A stretch of 64,000 nucleotides of DNA, taken from NCBI RefSeq assembly GCF_902150045.1, contig NZ_CABFVU010000002.1, positions 1,290,001 through 1,354,000 of the forward strand, given 5' to 3'. Shown here piece after piece: positions 50,797-59,043 of this stretch (positions are counted from its first letter, which is position 1; each line of letters starts with the position of its first letter). The notes below the pieces were generated by a model, which was not told where the DNA came from, ran no database searches, and saw nothing but the letters and a program-made list of their open reading frames with translations. Both the position numbers and the translations under genes were made by a program. The stretch comes from Chitinophaga polysaccharea (GTDB lineage: Bacteria; Bacteroidota; Bacteroidia; Chitinophagales; Chitinophagaceae).

Positions 50797-53175
50797 ATGC
50801 TTAAAAACTATCTCAAAATTGCCTGGCGCAATCTCTGGAGAAATAAAGTTTTTTCTTTTATCAATGTAATGGGCCTCACCATTGGCCTTACTGCCTGCTT
50901 CTTCATTTTCCTTTATGTTCATTTTGAACTGAGCTATGATAAATTTCATAGCAAAGGAAACCGTATTTACCAGGTCGCCTGTGATGTAAAAACACCCAGT
51001 GAAACCATCAGGGGAGGTATTACACCCTGGCCGTTTGCTCCGAATATGCAACGCGATTTCCCGGAGATAGAAACCTTTACCCGCTTTAGTAACGCCAACC
51101 TGCTGGTGAAGAAAGGGAACCTGAGCTTCCAGGAAGAGCGCTCATTATTTGCCGATTCATCCATCTTCCGTGTATTTGATTTCAAACTGGTATACGGCAA
51201 TCCCGCTACTGCGCTGAAAGAGCTGAACAGTATAGTGATGAGTAAAACAGCAGCAAAGAAATATTTCGGGGACAAAGATCCGGTTGGAGAAACCGTGTTG
51301 CTTACCGGTGATCTGATGCCTGCAACAATTACCGGGGTGATGGAAGATATGCCGCAGAATTCACAGATCAAGGCAGATATGCTGGTGTCAATGTGCACAC
51401 TGACAAAGCTAAACCCAGGCTTAGATAAGTCATGGGGCAATTTTGGCGCAATTACTTTCCTGCTGCTGAAGCCCAATACGGATCCTGCTGCGCTAGCGGC
51501 CAAATTCCCGGATTTTGTAGAACGTCATAACGGCGACGAAAGAAGAAAGGCAAAGATGTTTTATACTATTACGCTACAGCCGCTGGAGCAGATATACCTG
51601 CATTCCGACAGGCCCGCTTTTGAAAATGGCAGCATGACCAATGTGTACATTTTTTCCGTTATAGCCATCTTTATCCTGTTTATTGCCTGCATTAACTTTA
51701 TCAATCTTACTACGGCAAGATCGGTGGAACGGGCAAAGGAGATCGGTATTCGTAAAGTTGTGGGCGCCACCCGTGTGGAACTGATCCGGCAATTTATAGG
51801 AGAATGTATATTACTCTGCCTGATGGCTTTTGTGTTTACAGTGATATTGTTTGTAGCCCTGTTGCCCGCATTTAACCTGCTGGCGGGTAAAACCATTAGT
51901 ACCGGCTTGTTTGCCAATGCCTGGTACATTGGGGTTTTACTGGTAGCCGCCATAGGCATAGGATTGCTGGCAGGCGCGTACCCGGCGCTGGTGTTGTCGG
52001 CTTTCAGGCCCGCAAGAGTGCTGAAAGGCCGTTTCTCTACCAGTACCAGGGGCATCTTCCTGCGCAAAGGATTGGTGATAACGCAGTTTGCTATTTCCAT
52101 TGCATTAATTACAGGCACTATCGTGGTGTATCTTCAAATGCACTATGTGCATAATAAAGATCTGGGCTTTAATAAAGAACAGGTGCTGGTGATAGACACC
52201 CACGGCGATCCGGCAAAGCATAGCTTCAGCGAAGCGATCACGGATATACCGAAAGTGACCTCGGTATCCGTTTCTTCAGGTATTCCCGGTGGCCAAATAA
52301 ATGGGGCTTATTCAGAGATTCAGAATAAACAGGGAGATATGCAGGTAGCTAACCTGGACCTGTATTCTGTGGATTATAATTTTTTACAACAGTATAAAAT
52401 GAAGATAGTGGCCGGCCGCGGATTTTCACGTGATTTCGGCAGCGATTCCTCGCATGCACTGGTGATCAACGAGGCCGCGGCAAAACTATTTGGTTATGCT
52501 ACCCCGGCGGAAGCCGTCGGCAGAAGTTACCGCCAATGGGGCCACACCGGTACCATTATCGGCGTGGTGAAAGATTTTCATTTCCGCTCTCTCCAGGAAA
52601 ATATTAAACCGCTCACTATGCGCATGGAACCGCAGGATTGCGATATGGTATCGGTGAACGTGGCGCCCGGCAACCTGTCTGGCACTATTGCCGCCATCGA
52701 ACGTAAGTGGAAAACGCTGATGCCTAACCGCCCGTTCAATTATTTTTTCCTGGATGAATTCTTCGACAGGCAATACCGTTCTGAAGAACGTTTTGGTAAA
52801 CTCTTTCTCAACTTCGCCGTGCTGGCAATTATCATTTCATGCCTCGGTTTACTCGGACTGGCCTCCTACAGTGCCTTGCAGCGTACCCGGGAAATAGGTA
52901 TCCGTAAGGTAATGGGCGCATCTGTAACAGATATCGTAAACCTCTTATCCAAAGATTTCCTTAAACTGGTGCTTATCTCCTTTGTAATAGCTACTCCCGT
53001 CGCCTGGTATTTTATGCACAAATGGCTACAGGAATTTGCTTACCGGATCAGTATTGGCTGGTGGGTATTTGCCTTATCCGGTTTCATTGCCCTTGTTATT
53101 GCTATCGGCACTATCAGCTACCAGGCATTGAAAGCCGCATTGGCAGATCCCGTGAAAAGTATGCGGGCAGAATAG
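50797..53175 (+). CDS. ABC transporter permease (MacB/FtsX type)
   Basis: A 792-residue inner-membrane protein with two FtsX modules, each with an extracytoplasmic MacB-like domain. N-terminal helix KIAWRNLWRNKVFSFINVMG is typical. The coupling-helix signature occurs twice: KEIGIRKVVGATRVELI near residue 313 and REIGIRKVMGASVTDIV near 697. No ATPase or MacA-type partner is adjacent, which is usual for the many scattered Bacteroidetes permeases of this type. The exported substrate is unknown. The TCCGGACA sites upstream may control it. Confidence 0.93.
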   Translation: MLKNYLKIAWRNLWRNKVFSFINVMGLTIGLTACFFIFLYVHFELSYDKFHSKGNRIYQVACDVKTPSETIRGGITPWPFAPNMQRDFPEIETFTRFSNANLLVKKGNLSFQEERSLFADSSIFRVFDFKLVYGNPATALKELNSIVMSKTAAKKYFGDKDPVGETVLLTGDLMPATITGVMEDMPQNSQIKADMLVSMCTLTKLNPGLDKSWGNFGAITFLLLKPNTDPAALAAKFPDFVERHNGDERRKAKMFYTITLQPLEQIYLHSDRPAFENGSMTNVYIFSVIAIFILFIACINFINLTTARSVERAKEIGIRKVVGATRVELIRQFIGECILLCLMAFVFTVILFVALLPAFNLLAGKTISTGLFANAWYIGVLLVAAIGIGLLAGAYPALVLSAFRPARVLKGRFSTSTRGIFLRKGLVITQFAISIALITGTIVVYLQMHYVHNKDLGFNKEQVLVIDTHGDPAKHSFSEAITDIPKVTSVSVSSGIPGGQINGAYSEIQNKQGDMQVANLDLYSVDYNFLQQYKMKIVAGRGFSRDFGSDSSHALVINEAAAKLFGYATPAEAVGRSYRQWGHTGTIIGVVKDFHFRSLQENIKPLTMRMEPQDCDMVSVNVAPGNLSGTIAAIERKWKTLMPNRPFNYFFLDEFFDRQYRSEERFGKLFLNFAVLAIIISCLGLLGLASYSALQRTREIGIRKVMGASVTDIVNLLSKDFLKLVLISFVIATPVAWYFMHKWLQEFAYRISIGWWVFALSGFIALVIAIGTISYQALKAALADPVKSMRAE

Positions 53176-53199
53176 CCTTAAAATGTTGTAAGCGGTTTT

Positions 53200-53216
53200 G
53201 GAATAAATATTATTCC
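53200..53216 (+). terminator. Weak hairpin after the permease gene
   Basis: GGAATAA-ATA-TTATTCC, a 7-bp AT-rich stem 25 nt after the stop, with no good T-tract. Confidence 0.3.
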
Positions 53217-53318
53217 TGTTACTTTTGATTTCCCCGGTAAATAGTGCTTACGGCGCAGAATTTTGTATTTTACCCGTTAGTACCATCAAAAAGGGAATCT
53301 ATTTAAGTAACACCGGTA

Positions 53319-55838
53319 ATGATAAAATTCCACCACCTTTGTCTATGTATCTTCCTGTTGCTATGCTGCGCCTGTAACGCTTCCGGCCAAACGGACGGAC
53401 TGGGCTTTTACAGTCATGAAGTAATACAGGAAAAAAGGACAGGCCTGGCATTGGGTACCACAAACGCTCTCTGCTTTACCGGCAGCTTTGAATTATCTTT
53501 CGAGATCTCTTTTATCCCCCAGCAAAAAAATTATTTCGGCTATGTGGTCAGGATCATCCGTGACGAAACACAGAACATAGATATCCTGTACGACTACGAC
53601 CCTAAATTTGGAGATAAACATTTTCGCGTGGTCCTGGGCGATAGCTATTCGCATATCTCCTTCAGCATCCCGGGGCTTGGCATAAACGACGAATGGCACA
53701 CCATCCGGTTAAAATTTGACCAGCAGCGGGGAATGCTCACGGTTGTGCGTGACCGGGAGATCGTTAGTGAAAAAGTAAATTTTCCGGAGAAAGCCTGCTA
53801 TAAGATTTTCTTTGGCGCAAACGATTACCAGTCGTTCCGTAACGCGGATGTGCCACCCATGAAGATCCGCAACGTGCAGGTAAAACAAAATGGCGCCCTC
53901 CGGTATACCTGGCCGCTGAATGAAGAAAATGGTACGGTTGCGGCAAGTGCTCATGGTAATCGCCCTGGCGTTGTAATAAACCCGCTCTGGATAAAAAAGA
54001 TGCACCGCAACTGGCAGCCGTTACAGCATTTTTTTGTGAACGGCCCCGCCACAGTAGCTTTTAACCAGCAGAAAGGTATGCTTTATATCGTTACCCGCGA
54101 TTCCTTATTCAGCTACTCCGTAGCCTCCAATAAAATAACGCCGGCCGCTTATACTACCGGGCCACAGCATATATTCAGCGCCTATCAATCGGTATATAAT
54201 CAACGCACCAACAGTATCCTTACCTTTTCCCGCGACCTGCTGGTACTGGGAAGCCTGCAGCCTGACTCGCTCTCCTGGAATAAATACCTTGATAATCCCG
54301 GCCGCTCTCCGGGCTATAGCCACTTTAATAAATACCTGCAGGGCGATAGTGTTCTTTATACTTTTAACGGCTATGGTTTCTTTGTATATCAGAACGATGT
54401 TTTCAGTGCACGATGGCCGTTTACCGGCAACTACCACCGCGATTCCACCGGTGGTACCATCACGCCACGGTACCTGGCGGCAGCGGGGGGCGACAGTAAC
54501 GGGGTATACATCATTGGCGGGTACGGCAACACTTCCGGCAGGCAGGTGCTGAACCCTAAAAATTTATACGACCTCCATTACTATGACGCCTTCCGGCATA
54601 CCTTTAAGAAATTGTATACGCTTAGAAAAGATACAGAGGAATTTGTGTTTGCCAATTCCCTGGTGATCCGTAAAGAAGACAATGCCTTTTATGGATTGAT
54701 ATTCCCGAAAAATAAATTCAACACAACGCTGCAGATGGTCAAAGGATCACTGACCCAACCGGAGCTTCAGCCGGTAGGAGACAGTATCCCCTATGAGTTC
54801 CTGGATGTAGACGCCTTTGCGGACCTGTTTTATAGCCCGGCCGACAAACGTTTTGTGGCGGTAACCCTCTACAGCCCGGATGATCATAGCCATACCAGGG
54901 TAGGTATTTTCTCATTGTACGATCCGCCATTCCCGGTTACACCGCCTGCTGCGCCGGCTGCCGGTGTAGAGAAAAAGTGGTGGCTGGCCATTGCCCTGCT
55001 TACCGTTACTTTATTACTGATAAGTATTGGCGCCAGGTTCCGCAAAAAGAAAACACCACCTGTTACAGGCGTTACCACAGTGCCGGAAAACAATTCTCAC
55101 ATAGAGGCTGCCCCTCCGCAAGCAAGCGCAGTATACCTCTTTGGCGATTTCCAGGTATTTGATGCCAGCGGCGCAGAGATCACGAAGTTATTCACCCCAC
55201 TGATCAGGGAATTATTCCTGGTGACCCTGCTGTATACCTTGAAATGGGAAAGAGGCATCAGCGCGGAAAAGCTGAAAGAACTGCTCTGGTTTGATAAGTC
55301 GCCGGAAAGCGCGCGCAATAACCTGGCGGTGAATATTGCCAAGCTCAAAAGTATCCTTGATAAAACCGGTGGCTGTGAGATCTCCAAAGACACCGGATAC
55401 TGGAAAATAAAAACCAGCGGGGTATTGTATATCGATTACCTGGCTTACCTGGCAGACACCCGGCAGACAGTGAAACCAGACCGTGCTGACATTACGGCAA
55501 TGACCGGCATTATCCGGCGTGGCAGTTTTTTACCAGCTGAAGAGCATGAATGGCTGGATCCCTTCAAATCCGATATTTCCAATGATATCATCGATCGCTT
55601 CCTCCGTTATGTGGCCATCACCGACCTTAAAGAAGATCCCGCCTTCCTGGTGCAGGTGGCCGACTACCTCTATGCATTTGATCCGGTGAATGAAGATGTG
55701 ATGCGCGTAAAATGCAAGGCGCTGGTAGCGCTGGGAAAACACTCCCTGGCTCGTACAGCCTTTACAAATTTTACCCGGGATTACCGGAAATTGTATGGGG
55801 AAGATTACCAGCCGGACTTCCAGCAAACCATTTCCTGA
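53319..55838 (+). CDS. Membrane-anchored SARP-like transcriptional regulator with periplasmic sensor
   Basis: An 839-residue protein. A signal peptide (MIKFHHLCLCIFLLLCCACNASG) leads into a long exported sensor region: residues about 30-220 resemble a LamG/ConA-like beta sandwich (GSFELSFEISFIPQQKNYFGY, FDQQRGMLTVVRDREIV), and about 220-540 a repeat-rich propeller-like region. One membrane helix follows at about 553-575 (WWLAIALLTVTLLLISIG) before a basic stretch. The cytosolic part holds a winged helix (about 603-700: TPLIRELFLVTLLYTLKWER, ISAEKLKELLWFD, SARNNLAVNIAKLK) and a BTAD-like TPR domain. This layout suggests a one-component sensor that transmits directly to DNA. Confidence 0.82.
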   Translation: MIKFHHLCLCIFLLLCCACNASGQTDGLGFYSHEVIQEKRTGLALGTTNALCFTGSFELSFEISFIPQQKNYFGYVVRIIRDETQNIDILYDYDPKFGDKHFRVVLGDSYSHISFSIPGLGINDEWHTIRLKFDQQRGMLTVVRDREIVSEKVNFPEKACYKIFFGANDYQSFRNADVPPMKIRNVQVKQNGALRYTWPLNEENGTVAASAHGNRPGVVINPLWIKKMHRNWQPLQHFFVNGPATVAFNQQKGMLYIVTRDSLFSYSVASNKITPAAYTTGPQHIFSAYQSVYNQRTNSILTFSRDLLVLGSLQPDSLSWNKYLDNPGRSPGYSHFNKYLQGDSVLYTFNGYGFFVYQNDVFSARWPFTGNYHRDSTGGTITPRYLAAAGGDSNGVYIIGGYGNTSGRQVLNPKNLYDLHYYDAFRHTFKKLYTLRKDTEEFVFANSLVIRKEDNAFYGLIFPKNKFNTTLQMVKGSLTQPELQPVGDSIPYEFLDVDAFADLFYSPADKRFVAVTLYSPDDHSHTRVGIFSLYDPPFPVTPPAAPAAGVEKKWWLAIALLTVTLLLISIGARFRKKKTPPVTGVTTVPENNSHIEAAPPQASAVYLFGDFQVFDASGAEITKLFTPLIRELFLVTLLYTLKWERGISAEKLKELLWFDKSPESARNNLAVNIAKLKSILDKTGGCEISKDTGYWKIKTSGVLYIDYLAYLADTRQTVKPDRADITAMTGIIRRGSFLPAEEHEWLDPFKSDISNDIIDRFLRYVAITDLKEDPAFLVQVADYLYAFDPVNEDVMRVKCKALVALGKHSLARTAFTNFTRDYRKLYGEDYQPDFQQTIS

Positions 55839-56030
55839 ACTTATCCTGATCTTTTCCTGAAAGGGAATTAGTGCGCTTATTAATGTGTTAACCGCTTTTT
55901 TTGTCTTTTTTTTCCGGAAACGGCCGGATTAATCTTTTATTAATCATTTATTATCGCTTCCCGCTTTACTTGCATTGGCATTACCAAAAATCAATCAACT
56001 GGTTGTATTTTATAAAAACTGTATGACGAT

Positions 56031-56444
56031 ATGAAACGTTTAGCTATTCCGTTTTTTTTAATGATGTATGTGATGGGTACCGTTAATGCCCAAACGAAAC
56101 CGGCTGCCAAAAAGTCGCCTGTAAAAACCGCTCCTTCCGCCAAAACCAAAGCAACAGTGGCGCCGGCCATTAAACCACAGGATATTGAAGAAGGCAAAAT
56201 GTTGCTCACCAAATCCGATTGCCTGGCCTGTCATAAAGTGGATACCAAAGTGGTAGGCCCTGCTTACGCCGATGTGGCAAAGAAATACCCGTATTCCGCA
56301 GCTAATGTGGAACTGTTGTCGTCCAAGATCATCAACGGCGGCTCCGGTAGCTGGGGTGCAGTGCCCATGGCAGCGCATCCTTCGCTGGCGGCCGCAGATG
56401 CAAAAAAAATGGTGACGTATATTCTCTCTTTAAATGCTAAATAA
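56031..56444 (+). CDS. Secreted c-type cytochrome
   Basis: A 137-residue periplasmic mono-heme cytochrome c. A signal peptide (MKRLAIPFFLMMYVMGTVNAQ) is followed by a Lys/Ala/Pro-rich linker (residues about 22-46) and the heme site CLACH (C64, C67, H68). M113 in WGAVPM is the likely sixth ligand, and the ending ADAKKMVTYILSL is typical of cytochrome c551/c552. It lies 12 bp upstream of the PVC-type heme protein gene and probably passes electrons to or from it. Confidence 0.94.
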   Translation: MKRLAIPFFLMMYVMGTVNAQTKPAAKKSPVKTAPSAKTKATVAPAIKPQDIEEGKMLLTKSDCLACHKVDTKVVGPAYADVAKKYPYSAANVELLSSKIINGGSGSWGAVPMAAHPSLAAADAKKMVTYILSLNAK

Positions 56445-56456
56445 AGTTCCGCGTTC

Positions 56457-58715
56457 ATGAAAAGAAACTCATTACTGCTACTGGCACTCGCCGGGTTCAG
56501 CCTGTTTATCTATCAATGTAAAGTATCCAGCAAAACAAGCGGCATAAAAAAAGATGCGGCCGGGAATATTATTGTCAACCCCCATCCTTCTCCCGCTTAT
56601 CAAACGGTAAAGGAAAGTATGAAGTCCATCCAGGTGCCGGATGGTTATCACCTGCAGCTGGTGGCCAGCGAACCGATGATCAAGGAGCCCGTGGCTATTG
56701 TATGGGATGGCAACGCCAGGATGTACGTGGCGGAAATGCGTACCTATATGCAGGATATCAATGGCACCGGCGAAAACCTGCCCATCTGCCGCATCTCGTT
56801 ACTGGAAGATACCAACGGCGATGGTACCATGGATAAAAGCTCCACGTTTATCGACAGCCTTGTGTTGCCCCGTATGATGCTGTGCATCGGACATAAACTG
56901 CTGGTAAATGAAACCTTTACCTATAACATCAGGAGTTATGAAGATACCAACGGCGACGGTGTAGCAGATGTGAAAGAACTGGTATATAAGAACGACAGGC
57001 CCGATACCCGTAACCTGGAACATCAGAAGAGCGGCCTGGTGTGGAATATAGACAACTGGATCTACGTAAGCTGCGACCCTGTGCGTTACCGGTATGTAGA
57101 TGGTAAACTGGTGCCGGATAGTTTAACCAATTCCCCCGGCGGGCAATGGGGATTAGGGAATGATGATTACGGGAGATTGTTTTTCTCCAGCGCAGGCGCC
57201 GAAATTCCGGCGCTGGGCTTCCAGATCAATCCTGCTTATGGTTTCCTGAATCCCAACGACCAGTACAACCGCGATTTCCTGGCGGTATGGCCTATCATTG
57301 CCACCCCCGATGTACAGGGAGGTATGAACCGGCTCCGCCCCGATACCACGCTTAATCATTTTACAGCCAGCTGCGGACAGTCGGTTTTCAGGGGAGATGC
57401 GTTGCCCGCAGATCTTAAAGGCGACCTGCTGATCTGTGAGCCGGTAGGCCGTTTGATCCGCCGCGCTAAAGTAACCGATGTGGATGGGAAGATCACGCTG
57501 AAGAATGCTTACGATGGTCAGAAAGAATTCATCACTTCCTATGATATGAACTTCCGCCCGGTGAACACTGCCACCGGCCCGGATGGATGCCTGTACATAG
57601 TAGATATGTACCGCGGCATTATCCAGGAAGCCACCTGGACAGCCGAAGGCAGCTTCCTGCGCCCCCGCATCCTGCAAAAGGGACTGGAGAAAAATATTGG
57701 CCATGGCCGCATCTACCGCCTGGTGCACGATGGTTATAAACCTGACGCCAAACCCAAACTGCTGGACGCTCCCGGCAGCACCCTCATCACTTACCTGGAT
57801 CATGCCAACGGTTGGTGGAGAGATAATGCACAAAAGGAAATAATTGCCAACGGCGACAGGTCGGTAGTGCCCGATCTCAAACTCATTGCCACCGGCAAAC
57901 ATGCCACTATCGGTAAAAATAACGGCGCACTGGCGCGGATCCATGCACTGTGGACACTGGAAGGGCTGCATGCTATTGATAAAGCAACCCTGTTCGCCGC
58001 CCTCGGCGATACGGATGCCCAGGTGAGAAAAGCCGCTGTATGGATCAGTGAAGCCTACCTGAAAGAAGACGATGAAGAAGTGATCGGCAAACTGGCTTCG
58101 CTGCAAAATGACCCCGCCGCAGCAGTGCAGGTACAGTTGGTACTGTCATTGTCCGTGAGCAGATCTGAAAAGGCAAAAGCCCTGCAAACCGCCATGGTGA
58201 GCCATTCCGCCTATACGAAAATGCTGAACAGCGTTGCCGGTAGCGTGGAAGTGAACAACAATACCAAACTGTTTGGCAGCCGCCTTGCCAATATGCCGGC
58301 AGCCCACCGAAATCTTATCCTGAATGGCGCCAACATCTACAAACAGCTTTGCTCCACCTGTCATGGGCCGGATGGCAAAGGTATCGTGGTAGGAGGCGGC
58401 AGCGCGGCTGCACCGCCATTTGTAGGGTCCAAACGGGTTAACGGCGACAAAGCGCTGATGATGAAAATACTGCTCAATGGATTGTCCGGCCCTATTGATG
58501 GTAAAACCTATACCGATGTGATGGCTCCTTTCGGCGCTACCAATACCGATGAATGGGTAGCATCCATATTAAGTTATGTACGTTATAATTTCGGAAAAGC
58601 AGAGAAAGGAAAATCACCGGTGGTAGATGTGGAAAGCGTAAAGAAGATGAGAGCCGCCACCGCCGGCCGTGATAAATTCTGGACAATGGAAGAGCTGGAG
58701 CAGTCTGCCCGGTAA
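56457..58715 (+). CDS. PVC-type heme-binding CxxCH dehydrogenase-like lipoprotein
   Basis: A 752-residue exported protein. The N-terminal hydrophobic segment ends in C21, though FIYQC is an atypical lipobox. A beta-propeller dehydrogenase-like region follows (about residues 40-430: VARMYVAEMRTYMQDI-type blades, DTNGDGTMDKSS, GPDGCLYIVDMYRGI), then HEAT-like helical repeats (about 430-610), then a C-terminal cytochrome c with CSTCH at 632-636 and VMAPFG as the methionine-ligand region. Such proteins oxidise sugars or aldoses in the periplasm in many Planctomycetes and Bacteroidetes; the substrate here is unknown. It is paired with the small cytochrome. Confidence 0.9.
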   Translation: MKRNSLLLLALAGFSLFIYQCKVSSKTSGIKKDAAGNIIVNPHPSPAYQTVKESMKSIQVPDGYHLQLVASEPMIKEPVAIVWDGNARMYVAEMRTYMQDINGTGENLPICRISLLEDTNGDGTMDKSSTFIDSLVLPRMMLCIGHKLLVNETFTYNIRSYEDTNGDGVADVKELVYKNDRPDTRNLEHQKSGLVWNIDNWIYVSCDPVRYRYVDGKLVPDSLTNSPGGQWGLGNDDYGRLFFSSAGAEIPALGFQINPAYGFLNPNDQYNRDFLAVWPIIATPDVQGGMNRLRPDTTLNHFTASCGQSVFRGDALPADLKGDLLICEPVGRLIRRAKVTDVDGKITLKNAYDGQKEFITSYDMNFRPVNTATGPDGCLYIVDMYRGIIQEATWTAEGSFLRPRILQKGLEKNIGHGRIYRLVHDGYKPDAKPKLLDAPGSTLITYLDHANGWWRDNAQKEIIANGDRSVVPDLKLIATGKHATIGKNNGALARIHALWTLEGLHAIDKATLFAALGDTDAQVRKAAVWISEAYLKEDDEEVIGKLASLQNDPAAAVQVQLVLSLSVSRSEKAKALQTAMVSHSAYTKMLNSVAGSVEVNNNTKLFGSRLANMPAAHRNLILNGANIYKQLCSTCHGPDGKGIVVGGGSAAAPPFVGSKRVNGDKALMMKILLNGLSGPIDGKTYTDVMAPFGATNTDEWVASILSYVRYNFGKAEKGKSPVVDVESVKKMRAATAGRDKFWTMEELEQSAR

Positions 58716-59043
58716 GCCCATTGACAATACCGCAGTGATCCCCTGCTATCTGGCAGGGGATCACGCTATTAATGCGGGATGTATACCGGATACCCGCCTT
58801 TTGCCTGCAGGTATTATAAAACAATCCCGATTTTCAGTTATGAACAGCCAATTATAAATTGTATTTTGATGCCGTCATACACCGGATCCCAGATCATCAT
58901 AACACTCAGGAAAATTTACCGCTTCGTCCCGGCATCTTAAAAGAAGGCGTCCCGGAAATAATGATAGCGGTAAAACCCATAACCAGTCCGGCGTTTTAAA
59001 AGAAACCCCGGAGAATTATATTCCACTTAACTGTAAAAAACTC
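58716..59043. other. 328-bp non-coding gap upstream of the GH95 gene
   Basis: It contains a strong hairpin (58735-58764) and no gene. No exact TAnnTTTG promoter was found for the fucosidase; a degenerate TATTTTG occurs near 58860. Confidence 0.55.
58735..58764 (+). terminator. Hairpin terminator after the PVC-type gene
   Basis: GTGATCCCCTGC-TATCTG-GCAGGGGATCAC, a perfect 12-bp stem with a 6-nt loop, 19 nt after the stop. No long T-tract follows, so termination strength is uncertain. Confidence 0.65.
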
